From positions 1 through 64,000 of the forward strand of contig JAPFBL010000577.1 in assembly GCA_026182355.1 (NCBI GenBank): a DNA stretch of 64,000 nt, in the 5' to 3' direction. Below are positions 11,161-21,764 of the stretch, piece after piece. Origin of the DNA: Hermatobates lingyangjiaoensis. Lineage: Eukaryota; Arthropoda; Insecta; Hemiptera; Hermatobatidae. Within the stretch, counting starts at the first letter, position 1, and each line of letters begins with the position of its first letter. Position numbers and translations under genes: made by a program. The notes beneath the pieces were generated by a model, which saw only the letters and a list, made by a program, of their open reading frames with translations, did no database searches and was not told the DNA's origin.

Positions 11161-11798
11161 TTTTATGAAAATAATTACAAAGGAACAACAAACATAAAAA
11201 ACATCTTTCTTCATCGTGAATTATACCTTTCTACCTGATGACGGGGCAGTTGAAATATGGTAATAAGATTTTGTGAAATCTTTTATGTTTGTTGTTTCTG
11301 TAGGTTTAGTTTATCTAGTTTGTGGAATCGTTGTATTTTATCGGTAATTATGAAAATAATATTTAATATTCAACTAATTAAGTAGTCATTAGAAACACAG
11401 AAATAAGTTAAGAAAGAATTTGTACTTACTATTTGAAGTATTATTGAAGGAATTAACTGGTTAACACAATAAACAAGTTTAAAGATTCTAACGGAAGCAG
11501 AAGACTAAACTAGAACGTAATTGAGCCTTTTTAGAATGACTAAGCTTTACCGTCACTCTAACCAATGCCATCTAAATTATTTCATTGTAAAATAGTCCCC
11601 TTCATGCAGTTTTTCTTATATAAACATTAATTTACTAAACAAAGAAATATATTGAACTATTTCTTAAAAAATAAAAGATATGTAACCAATATATGCCTTT
11701 AACTAATTAGTCCAAATAATAAAAATTAATAAAAGTAAACCTGAAATATAATTCATTTAAAATTTAAAATAATTCCTTATTATTTCATTTTTTAATAT
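11161..11798. other. No gene seen
   Basis: AT-rich. A segment near 11218-11265 contains CTGATGACGGGGCAGTTGAA, a worn relative of the hammerhead-like core. Nothing else recognised. Confidence 0.4.
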
Positions 11799-12466
11799 CA
11801 GAGTTTTTCAATTTTTATAATGATATCATAATTTTATAATGTTATAATGATTTCATGCAATCATAATATAAATATTTTTACATGCCTTTTTAAATAGTAT
11901 GTATGTTGAAAAACAATTAAAAAAGTAATATTAATGCAATCTGTATTTTTCGAATAAAAATTCAATATTTTAATTTTCATATTTTCCACAAGTGTATAAC
12001 ACATAAAACAGAATTACTAGCAATTTTAAAACAGAGTTTGGTTTGTAATCATTTTTGGCTTTATAGTTGAGAGTTTGATTCTCAAGTTAGCCCCAGCATT
12101 AAGTCTACTTCGGTATTTGCTTTCTATGGCAGTTTAAAGGGAAAATCCAGTTTCACATAAGCAGGTAGTGGGAAATGGCAGCAATGTGTCAAGTGCTACT
12201 TTTGCAATAGCAGGAAATTAAGGAATCAGTCAGTTCCAAAAACTGACTAGTGAGTCATCCTAGATATGAATAGAATGTTGACCACTTCTACTTATGGGAA
12301 TATGTAGATATAAACATTATTCGGTTTCATGATTCACAAGAAATATAGAATAAATCGATACACAAAAGAAATTAGAAAAATGTTTTTACTAAATGTATTT
12401 CACGGAACCTCAGACAGTCCGTTAAGGAACCCTTAGGTTCCGCGGAACCCACTTTGGGAACCTCTG
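11799..12466 (-). mobile_element. hAT transposon, inverted copy
   Basis: Reverse-strand copy of the element at 2942-3651: it begins CAGAGTTTTTCAA and ends TGGGAACCTCTG, with the same transposase C-terminal remnant in between (reverse strand, about 12040-12240). The right flank GTCTATGG resembles the left flank GGCTATGG of the other copy. Confidence 0.75.
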
Positions 12467-12640
12467 GTCTATGGTATTTTGTAATGCAAAATTATTTATT
12501 TATCTGAGATGCACCTATGCGTAATTGTTTATCTGAGATAAAAAGAAACTGTCGAGAAGAAATCGTTAGATGGAAAATTATAAGAAAGTGCTTTGCATGC
12601 CAAAAACAAGCTACTAGCGTGCCATATTTGGCACGCATGC
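12467..12640. other. Spacer with a short palindrome
   Basis: No gene. At 12617-12636 GCGTGCCA and TGGCACGC form an 8-bp stem with a 4-nt loop, possibly a leftover terminal inverted repeat. Confidence 0.45.
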
Positions 12641-14410
12641 TTAGGGTTGTTCATCTCTTACTCTAGAGTCTTGGAATTTTAGCAATATCTTGGAATCTAC
12701 AAAAGCAATAACTGATAAAAACATCAGAATTTTAAAACAACTGAAAATATTTTTTTTTTATTTCAATAAAATATTAAAATTTTGACATATAACTCAATAT
12801 GAAAGCTTGTGAGGATGATTCAAGTAGTATGTTTGAAAAATCTAAATGAAATTATACCTACAAATATGGTATTATGTGCATGATGAGTTGAGGTAATTGC
12901 TTTCAAAATTACATTAACTAAGAAGGCGTTAGGGACAATTATTTGTTTTAACAATTTTGTTTTATTTTTTGACGCTAAACGGTTCTTTAAAGAACAATGA
13001 AATTTTACCAAAAAAAAACTGAACAGAAAATGAGTAATTTATAAAAAAATAAATTATGAAATTTCAATTACCCCAAAGACCAATAAAGCTTTAAAAACTG
13101 AATATTTATCCTGGACTAATGGATCACCAGCTATGCTTGTCGGAATTGTTTGCATTTACTTACTCACTTACTTATTGTTTACATTGGCTAAGAAATTTTT
13201 CAGCGAAAACATAAATTTAATCTATAAAATGTTAATGAAAAAATTTGAAATGATAATTACTTAATATAAGATGGAATGAAAATAGAATTTTTACTTGCAA
13301 AATATCAACGCCAATCAGACATATAATTTCTGATGCTTTCTATGGTATGATGGATTTGTTTACGAAATGCTCTAATCAATCTATATCTTAAACAAAACTT
13401 AACATCACGTATAAAATATAAAATAGGATCATATTATTCATATAATCTCTTTAATTCTACAGAGCTGCTATGTTGTTCACAAATATCCAATTTTTTTTGT
13501 AAATGATAAATTTTTAATTTATTTCACATTTCTAGTTTAATAGTACATATTTATGCTTCTTAAAAATTTTAAATTATACTGAGAAAACGACTTTTAATTT
13601 ATTTGAGTAGACAAAACTGCCTAATTACTGATAATTTTTCCACAATATATATTTACTTGAATCCTAAAACAGAGTGCAGCACCTAAGAAAAAGGTAGTAC
13701 TTACTCAGAGTAAATTAGATTTTAAAATTTTTGATAAAGTATTTTTAAAAAAAAATACTAGCATGTAATAAAATTACGAGAAGAATAATTTTGTAAAAGA
13801 TCAAAATTAAAACATAATTCAAAATGGAAAAAAATTTTTCAAAATATATAAATAATTTATCCTACTTATAAACCAGAGATCATAATTTTTGAAAAATCGT
13901 ACGACACTACTCATGTCTCATTAATTTATAAACATATTATATTAATGAAAATGTCATTAAATTTTATATAAATTGTTATTATTACAGCTTCAATATTATA
14001 TTTAGCATGCAGAATATATAAACAAATATATTAAGCATTTTAATTTTTGCAATTACTTTCTTTGCTCAATTAAGGAAATTCATCCTCATTGAAATTTTTA
14101 AACAGTGATAATAATTAATTAAATTGGGTTTTAGGGAATATGATGCAATGGTTTTGGACACAACTACATTGGATAAAGAGAAACAACTCTATGACAGTCA
14201 TATAAAATACATTTTCATGATTTTATTAGAGAAGGAATAAAGTAAAGAAATGTTGAAAGGTATTTTCTTTTAATTAAAATATAAATATGTTGACTCATGA
14301 TTAAATTAGAAAGGTTTTGAGGGGAGAAAAATCATTGTGTTGATAAAAAGTTCGATATTTTATTACTTATAGTAAAACAAAGTGTACGCCACTCCAGGTC
14401 TTTCTTCATT
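12640..14410 (+). mobile_element. Decayed LINE-like repeat, copy B
   Basis: Same family as copies at 17352, 47452 and 57748. Landmarks: CTCTAGAGTCTTGGAATTTT near 12660, GACGCTAAACGG near 12970, CTTATAGTAAAACAAAGTGT and ACGCCACTCCAGG at the 3' end near 14365-14400. No coding capacity remains. Confidence 0.65.
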
Positions 14411-14640
14411 TCTTTCTGTGGTTTAACGTTTAGTTGTTTAGTCTCTAATTTTTAGTTGGACCGTCATCAGGAGAGTTGAGATAGGGACATCAAGCGCACT
14501 TGTGAAGCGACTCCAACCGTCGCTTCACAAGTGCGCTTGGTGTCCCTATCTCAACTCTCCTGATGACGGTTCAACCGAACATTGGAGACAGTAACTGTGT
14601 TTTTTCCTTAGTTCTGTGTTTGTGATTCATCATGAAACGT
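14405..14640. repeat. Foldback repeat, family FB2
   Basis: Palindrome centred near 14520 with arms TTGGACCGTCATCAGGAGAG / CTCTCCTGATGACGGTTCAA and AAGCGCACTTGTGAAGCGAC / GTCGCTTCACAAGTGCGCTT. The right arm holds CTGATGA (14560-14566) and CGGTTCAACC, but GAAA has become GAAC. Other members: 16895, 32570, 36585; half-element at 39155. Confidence 0.85.
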
Positions 14641-15040
14641 ATATATATATATATTCACTTGATAAACGGAAAGACGATCCAAACTGGACGCGATAACAGT
14701 TCAAAATTGAAGGTAGGTAGCACAGAAAGTAAAAGAAACACACTTACAGACTCAAATTTTCGGGTAATCCGTCTTCAGGAGAAAAGAGAAAGGGTGACCA
14801 AGCACATTGTAGACGCAACGGCTAGTAACCCGTTACTAGTTACTAGTAACCCGTTACCCGGCTAGTAACCCGTTACCCGGCTAGTAACAACAGTTAGTAA
14901 CCGTTGCGTCTACAATGTGCTCAGTCTCCCTTTCTCTTTTCTCCTGAAGACAGATTACCCGAAAATTTGTGTCTGTAAGTGTGTTTCTTTACTTTCTGTG
15001 CTACCTATCTTCAATTTTGAACTGTTATATATATATATGC
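14640..15040. repeat. Foldback repeat, family FB3
   Basis: Long palindrome centred near 14850: the arms carry AGACTCAAATTTTCGGGTAA, TCCGTCTTCAGGAGAAAAGA and GTAGACGCAACGGCTAGTAA; the centre is a short run of GTAACCCGTTAC-like copies. The right arm holds CTGAAGA (14944-14950) and GAAA (14961-14964). (TA)n tracts lie at both ends. Confidence 0.85.
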
Positions 15041-15267
15041 CAATTAGTATTTGTAGGCCACTCCAGATTTTTTCTATTTCTTAGTGTGGTTTAGACGTTG
15101 GTATATATCAACTCCGGCGTAACTTTTATGTTTCTTTCATACTTCTATTTTGCTCTCTGATGTCATAAAGAGAAAGACCTCAGAGTATTTATTTCTATTG
15201 TTTTTTTCCCTTTTGCTTTAAACTTCATTGATTGTATCACGTGTTTATTCTGATTCTTCTGCATATG

Positions 15268-15309
<42 letters not shown>

Positions 15310-15495
15310 TTATTACATTTCTTTCGTTCATTGGACCTATTTACTTGGAAATGTCATTGGCGAACCTGATTTATAGTTCGTGAACCTATAGTTAGGCGAA
15401 CCTAATACAATAATGAAAATAGCAAGGAGGTTAGAATCTGTTGACAAAAAGGTCGTGAATGCAGAAACTGCAATCATTTTCAATATATATATATA
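15041..15495. other. No gene seen; (TA)n tract
   Basis: AT-rich DNA with a pure (TA)n run at 15268-15307. GTAGGCCACTCCAGATTTTT at 15053 is the 3' end of the LINE-like family. Confidence 0.45.
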
Positions 15496-15640
15496 TATAA
15501 CAGATCAAAATTGAAGACAGGTAGAACAGAAAGTAAAAGAAACACACTTACAGACTCAAATTTTCGGGTAATCCGTCTTCAGGAGAAAAGAGAAACGGAG
15601 ACCAAGCACGTTGTAGACGCAACGGCTAGTAACGGGTTAC
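15495..15640. repeat. FB3 half-element
   Basis: A single FB3 arm (AGACTCAAATTTTCGGGTAA, TCCGTCTTCAGGAGAAAAGA, GACGCAACGGCTAGTAAC) with no return arm, directly after a (TA)n tract. Confidence 0.75.
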
Positions 15641-15779
15641 TTATTTAAAACCTTTTAAAAAAATCTTTATTATTTTTTTAATTTTTATTAATTAATATTT
15701 TTATTTTTTTAATTAAATCTTTATTAATTATTTAAACTCTTTTTAAAAGGTTAAATAATTTTTTTTCTTTTTTTTATAC

Positions 15780-15933
15780 TAGTTTTACTGCACCGAAGTA
15801 AATTATTTTTGGTTTAAAAAGTTCTTAAGAGATACCAAATATGTTCTAAAAAAATGGTTGGCACGTGGAAAAAGTTTGTGTCAGAGACTTGGCTGATTTT
15901 GCCAAACACTCTCAAAAAGGTTGTCCACCCCTG
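15780..15933 (-). mobile_element. End of a second hAT-type transposon
   Basis: The right border reads AAAAAGGTTGTCCACCCCTG, the reverse complement of the hAT terminal repeat type CAGGGGTGG-CAACC. It is followed by GTCTAGAC (15934-15941), the preferred nTCTAGAn target of hAT elements. The other end was not located. Confidence 0.6.
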
Positions 15934-15959
15934 GTCTAGACCAAACCTCGATAAAAAAG

Positions 15960-16137
15960 AAAAATAGTGTTAAATATATGTGGTCGAGATAAGGAAAACA
16001 TTCGGGTATATATATGATTTCACATAAACACGTGAAATAACAATCACTGATCACCACAATATGAAATGAGAAAAAAAGACTAAGATCTCTCAATTGTAAC
16101 AAGCGGTCTTCGTCAGAGTCAAAAACCGAACTCATCT
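15960..16137. repeat. FB1 half-element
   Basis: One FB1 arm from GATTTCACATAAACACGTGA to CGGTCTTCGTCAGAGTC, followed by a short TA tract and then an FB4 arm. No return arm. Confidence 0.75.
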
Positions 16138-16275
16138 ATATATATATAGAGTCGCCGCCCTGCCTTCCTGCGGGACTCTTCGCTCTTCACACCTCCTGAT
16201 TACGACGATGGTCGAAATATCGATGTGAGTTATGTCTGTGTCTTTCTGTGTGTTTCCTTCGTTTTGAATTTATTT
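16138..16275. repeat. FB4 half-element
   Basis: Right arm only of the family at 32870 and 42775: CTCCTGATTACGACGATGGT followed by CGAAATATCGATGTGAG. Confidence 0.65.
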
Positions 16276-16299
16276 TATATATATATATAAACTCAAAAA

Positions 16300-16530
16300 T
16301 TGTTCTTGACCTCTTCTATTCTATTCTATGTTTTGTTATTGAGGGCTAGGTCAAATAAAAGAAAAAAAACTCTTCCTAGGCCGACGTTTCGATGTAGAGT
16401 TCTTACTCTAATTTTAGCCCTGAAGATGATGTACATATATATACGATGATGTACATATACATCGAAACGTCGGCCTAGGAAGGAGTTTATTTTCTTTTAT
16501 TTGACCTAGCCCTCAATAACAAAACATAGA
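16300..16530. repeat. Foldback repeat, family FB6
   Basis: Palindrome of TTGAGGGCTAGGTCAAATAA...CTAGGCCGACGTTTCGATGT against ACATCGAAACGTCGGCCTAG...CCCTCAATAACAAAAC. The non-palindromic centre contains the complete hammerhead-like core at 16427-16474. A second member is at 38510-38880. Confidence 0.85.
16427..16474 (+). ncRNA. Hammerhead-like core in FB6
   Basis: GCC (stem I, 5'), CTGAAGA (16430-16436), a hairpin in which GATGTA pairs with TACATC, GAAAC (16464-16468), then GTC and GGC (16472-16474). GCC pairs with GGC. An inserted partial duplication of the stem arm lies within the loop. The arrangement is that of a type I hammerhead with a minimal stem III; activity is inferred only. Confidence 0.55.
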
Positions 16531-16894
16531 ATATTTATATATACGAGTATATGCCAATTAGTATATATCAATTTTGTAGTTCATCTATTTCCACTTTTTA
16601 TTACTTTACTTTTAACTTTCTAATGAAAACATAATATGTTAACTATACGCACATTTTTATTACTACAGAGGAAAGTAAACTGAAGAGTGTTGTAGAAATC
16701 CGCCATACCTTGTGAATCGTTGATGCAGACGTTCGATTCGTTTCGTATGTTGCGAATCTTCAAACAGGAGTCCCACTCGTTAAAATTGGGTCTCAGATGG
16801 CCCATTACTTTTAGACTAGTTCACCTGAAAGAGAAACGTTTACATGTTATTAATTCTTGATACAATGTAGTTATATAATTCAATGGTATATAAT
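16531..16894. other. No gene seen
   Basis: AT-rich spacer with one 61-codon - strand open frame that is not recognisable as a protein family. Confidence 0.45.
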
Positions 16895-17150
16895 TCAATG
16901 TAGAAAAAGAAACATAGAGCATTCAAAACCACACACTTTAGTCTCTAATTTTCGGTTTGAACCGTATTCAGAAGAGATAAGAGAGGGAAACCAAGCGCAC
17001 TGATACAGAGGGTCTCCAACCGACTCTGAACCAGTGCGCTTGGTTCTCCTCTCTTATCTCTCCTGAAGACGGTTCAAACCAAAAATTAGAGACTATAAGT
17101 GTCTGCTTTTAATTTTTCTATATTTCTTTTTCTACAATGAACTATATTTG
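16895..17150. repeat. Foldback repeat, family FB2
   Basis: Palindrome centred near 17010: TAGTCTCTAATTTTCGGTTT and AACCAAGCGCACTG against CAGTGCGCTTGGTTCTCC and AATTAGAGACTATAAGTG. The core is mutated (AACCAAAAATTAG instead of GAAA). Confidence 0.85.
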
Positions 17151-17194
17151 ATCGTTTCCGATCGTATTTCCAACTAAAGTAATGTATAAAGTAT

Positions 17195-17236
<42 letters not shown>

Positions 17237-17259
17237 AATTAAAGTTATCATGACTCGAT

Positions 17260-17345
17260 CAGTTCTTCAGCTTCAAATTAAACTCCCACTGCCAAAATTT
17301 TTTTTATTTAAAACCTTTTTCATAGGCTCATATCGCATCCATATG
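17260..17345 (-). repeat. FB7 fragment
   Basis: GATCAGTTCTTCAGCTTCAA, AATTAAACTCCCACTGCC and AACCTTTTTCATAGGCTCAT match the reverse strand of the family at 9175 and 19415. Confidence 0.65.
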
Positions 17346-17351
17346 TTCTTC

Positions 17352-19365
17352 TTAGTACTTTACTATAGGTAAAGTATAGTGATAATGAAAAAATTCTAAC
17401 ACGAGATGTTGTCGGAATTATATGTTTTGAGATCCCAAAAGTCGTTTTATGATGTTTTTTCGATGATGTCTGTGTGTGTGTGTGTGTGTGGGTGGGTGGT
17501 TGATTATGTTAGCATTGGTTGTTACCACACTACGGTCCAGAATCTTTGATGGATCAAGTTGATATTTTACACAAAAATGGGCCCCATAGTGTAGATGATC
17601 CCTATTGTTGGACAAGAATTATGTATGACGGAAATGTCACTTTTTTTTTGCCAACAACCGGTTTTTAGAAAACATTTTTTCTCCTAAACTGCTAACTCTA
17701 GAGTTTTGAAATTTTGGCATTATCTTTGAGGTTACAAACGGAATAAACGAAAAATATATTCAGATTTTTAAAATAGCGGGAAATATTTTTTTTTCAAAAA
17801 ATGTAAAAATTTTAATTGAGACTTATAATTCAATCTCAAGGATTATGAGAGGGATACTTGCTATACCATTTGACGGATCAAAATGTAACTAAACCTAAAA
17901 ATTACACATTATGTGGAGAATGAGTTGAGAGAATTGTTTTTAAAATTACATTCTTCAAAGGGGTGTTACAGTAGAGTTTCTATATTCAGAAAATGTTTTC
18001 TTTGACACTAAACGGCTGATTAAAAAAGCATGAAAATTTGACCTAAAATGGAACGAAAAATTAGTAATTTAGAAAAAAAAATAAAGCTATAAAAACTGTT
18101 TGTTTATCCTAGACTAAGGGGTCACCTGATATACTTGTCGAATTTTTGATATTTTTTTTGCATTGTTTACATCGACTTAGAATTTTTTTGAGTGAATCTA
18201 CTGAAATAAAATTGATGTTTATAATGGAAAAATAAATAAATTATTGACTTATATGACATAAAAAGGAATAATATTTTTACATGTAAAAAATCACCGCCAA
18301 TAAACATAAATATATTTCCTTTGTCTTCCATGGTATGATAGATTTCTCTCATAAAATGCTGTAATAAATCTATATAAAACACTCTTGAACAAAACTTAAT
18401 ATCAGTTATAATTACTTTATCTTTGTGAATTGTAGTATCTTTCCATGATATTGAAATATGACGAATGGACTCTTCTCAAGAAAGATGATTTATATTTGTT
18501 GACAAATATCCAGTTTCTTCACTATTCTAGTCTAATAGTTCATATTTATTATTTTCAAAAATTAGAAGCTACTAACTATAAAAGTTTTAAATTATACTGA
18601 ATAGCTGGCTTTGACTTTTATTTGAGTATGTAAACTGGCTAATTACTAATATATTTTTTCTCAATATACATTAATAGCAACCTTATACAGAGTACAGCAG
18701 GCAGGAAAAATATAACACTCGCTCAGAAAAAATTGGTATATATGATTTTTGATAAAAGGGAAGGCAAATGATTTTATTAAACACTAAGAAGCCATAAAAT
18801 TCCCAGTATAATCATTCTATGAAAGACCAAAAATGTAAAACATAATTCAAAATTGAAATCTTTCGTTTGAAGGTTAATAAATGTAATTATTGTACATCCT
18901 TAATTATAAATTATCTTAAAACGACATTTTTTCTTCCAAGTTTATGTCGTTTTTCAGAGAAAATCAGAGTATTTTCTTGTTTTAAATTTAAAAATTTGAC
19001 TTAAATATTCAATCTAGAAGGAAGTAAAGTAAAAGATGTAAGAAATCCACTGGCTATTTGAACAAAAGCCATGTTCTCTTGTAGGAGAATATTTCGTATC
19101 AAGAAATATTCACTTTGGCTTTTCAAAAATGTTATTACTGCTGTAGTTATATTAACGAGATTATTTGCATCAGCTGTGTGATGTACAAAAATAAGCTTAT
19201 ATATTGATAAGTCGATCAATCACTATTTGTACTACCTCAGGAATGAAAGACTAATGAACACATCCCATTTAAATGTTTACATTATGCTTAAATGAGACAT
19301 TATATATAATATACCCAAGAAGTTTGATATTAAGTTACTTATAGTAAAGTTGAGTGTTGGCTATT
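17352..19365 (+). mobile_element. LINE-like repeat, copy C
   Basis: Begins with the palindromic motif TACTTTACTATAGGTAAAGT and ends with TTACTTATAGTAAAGTTGAG plus GGCTATTCCAGAAT. Near 19100-19250 a reading interrupted by stops gives [12 protein letters not shown] then ITICTTSGMKD-like text, resembling the LWLY-VV-P / ITGAMRTTPT region of R1/Jockey-type LINE reverse transcriptases. A GT-repeat lies at 17470-17490. Close copies: 47452-49255 and 57748-59492. No intact frame. Confidence 0.7.
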
Positions 19366-19414
19366 CCAGAATTTATCCTTATAGAAACCCATAATTATTA
19401 TCCCAAATATATAA

Positions 19415-19720
19415 ATATTGATAAAAGCATCAACCGTGAAATAGAAACAAAATTAAAGCTTATAAGTACTCAGTCAGTTCTTCAGGTTCAAATTAAACTC
19501 TCATTGAGATGTTAAACTTTAATTTTATTTCTATTCTTGTCCGATACTTTTTTCAATATTTACATATTTGTTATAATAATTAATAGTTTCTATGAAGATA
19601 TAAGAAGAACATATGGATGTGATATGAGCCTATCAAAAAGGTTTTAAATAAAAACCGAAACGTTGGCAATGAGAGTTTAATTTGAACCTAAAGAACTGAC
19701 CGAGTACTGATAAAATTGTA
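19415..19720. repeat. Foldback repeat, family FB7
   Basis: CTCAGTCAGTTCTTCAGGTT, CAAATTAAACTCTCATTG against GCAATGAGAGTTTAATTTG, AACCTAAAGAACTGACCGAG. The right side has GGTTTT-AAAT-AAAAACCGAAACGTTGGC, the same 3' core as the 209-bp array. Confidence 0.75.
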
Positions 19721-19739
19721 TTTTGTATATTATTATATA

Positions 19740-21480
19740 AATAAAGAGTAATAATATTTCTTCAGTAATAACTTATTACTGGTTATTTATTAATGGTAAT
19801 TTATTTTCTCTGAACTAATTAACTTCACTTAATTAAAATGGTTTTAGTAAATCTATTTTATATTAGTCAGAGTAGAAAAAAAATGAATATCTGTAAAATG
19901 AGTTTCAAATATTAGATTTGAGTTGTGGAAACACCTCTGGTGTTTCTCTCATTAAAAATGGTCATCATATATTATAATTGCTTTTATAGTGTCGAAGTAA
20001 ATAATTTGAAGAAACAAACTAATAAAGAATCTAGCAAATAGACAGCATACCAACATAAAATTGGCATATAGTAAATGCTAGTAGATATAGCACTTGCAAA
20101 GAACCTCTCATAGTTTTAATGTTCATAAGTTAGTTTCATTGCCTTCAGGGTTATTACAGGAATAAAACTTATACATCTTCTGATGTTAAGTTAATATCAT
20201 ATATCATTTGGTATTAACCTAGTTTCATTGTATTTAAGATTATACCAGAAGAAGTTTACATGTCTTCTCATATTAATATAGATTCACTGTTTTATGATTA
20301 ATAAATGAATAAAACTTATACGTCTTCTAGAATTAATAAAGTTTCATGGTTTTTTCAGTGATTACAGGACTAAAGTTTATCAATTAAGAGATATTAATCA
20401 TCATTAATTTATTATAATTTAATACAGCTATATTTTTAAGAGTAATTATCATTAAATAACTATTATTCCATTGGGTTTGGTGTTTCAATAAATTTACTTT
20501 TAGCTGTGTTTATATTTTCAATTAAAAACTTATTGCAAAAATAATATTTGATATATATTTATAAATAAAGTTTAGTAAATAGGACAAACTGATTATCAGT
20601 TTTATTAAGGATTTTTGAAATCTATACTCATAAAAACTCATAAAGTATTTATTATATCATATTCACTCATTAAGTTATTAATGATAATGATAATGTAATA
20701 TTAGTATCACTCGTTTACAAATTACTTTAGAAATTCTATAACTGTTACTCATTAAAATCTTTATATAACTTTCACAAACAAATGACAAAATTACAAAAAT
20801 ATAATTGTCTCCTAGAGTTAATGATGTGAAATAAATTGCCTAAAAATAACTTTTAATGATGTTAACTGAAAAATACTAAAGTTCATTATGTTTGAATATA
20901 TTTTAAGGTTAAATTCACTAACAGGGTTCTCTGTCATGTAAACGTCATTTATTGAGTGAATAATTTAATTCAAAATCTATTTTAAATTCAAAAGTAAGGA
21001 TAAATTTAAATATTTTATGTTGTACCATGTGAAATGTTGGATGTTCAAGTAGAAAAGCAGTTTTCTCCACCAAAGATACGTTCGAAAACCGGATTCGAAG
21101 TAAGATGATATAGTTTAAATGTATGCTACCATACGAACGGCTGTGATAATACTTAAAAGAAACTAAATGTTTGTTCTAATCAAAATATATTACTGAAAAA
21201 TAACAATGATATGCAATTAACTATTGATTAACTTAAAAATATTTAATTTCAAAATGAATTTAATGCATTAATTGATGCAATTAACTGATTTAAAATGAAT
21301 GAAAATTAATGGAATGAAATTATGTACTATCAGTTTATGAAAACAGTACAGTTTTAAGCTACTGTTTAGCTTAAACACAGTGTAATGCTTTTAAGGGTCT
21401 ATGCTTCTGCATATGTACGTATTATTATAAAAAATAGCTAATTAAACTTAAAGTATAAAACATAGAAAACAATTACTCTC
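19740..21480. other. Upstream intergenic DNA; weak 77-bp repeat
   Basis: AT-rich, mostly unique. Between 20127 and 20390 about four weak repeats of TTCATTG...AAACTTATACATCTTCT...ATTAAT recur every 70-85 bp. No gene recognised. Confidence 0.5.
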
Positions 21481-21487
21481 AGAAAAA

Positions 21488-21519
21488 GAAAACGCGGAAA
21501 CTATCTAATTCGCGTTTTC
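21488..21519. promoter_or_regulatory. Inverted repeat upstream of PREP
   Basis: GAAAACGCG (21488-21496) and CGCGTTTTC (21511-21519) form a perfect 9-bp inverted repeat with a 14-nt spacer, 200 bp before the first PREP ATG. It is GC-rich against an AT-rich background. A transcription factor site is possible but unproven. Confidence 0.3.
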
Positions 21520-21664
21520 GAGTATGAATGAATGGTATGATGTTCCCCATAATTTTTTTACTCAATAATTAATATAAAGAATATAATTTGTATGATGTTT
21601 ATATTACGATTTATTAAGTTTTCAGTAATAATATTAATCACTCTAAAATTAAGGTAAAAACTTT

Positions 21665-21674
21665 TATATAAAAG
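21665..21674 (+). promoter_or_regulatory. Candidate TATA box of PREP
   Basis: TATATAAAAG lies 45-54 bp before the ATG at 21719, which would leave a short 5' UTR. In AT-rich DNA such a match is weak evidence. Confidence 0.3.
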
Positions 21675-21718
21675 TTTTATATTTTACACAATAATTTAGT
21701 GAAATAAACGAAGGAACA

Positions 21719-21764
21719 ATGGACATAACTGAATCTGAACTGGCAGTTTTAGTTGCCATTCCTG
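21719..21764 (+). CDS. PREP: PREP exon 1 (N-terminal extension)
   Basis: ATG with A at -3 and G at +4, then [15 protein letters not shown], then donor GTAAGG. It ends in phase 1 and joins in frame to exon 2, reading through to Met24. Known PREP proteins start near Met24, so this exon may be a lineage-specific extension or an in-frame 5' UTR. It is supported by a good donor and frame, not by homology. Confidence 0.6.
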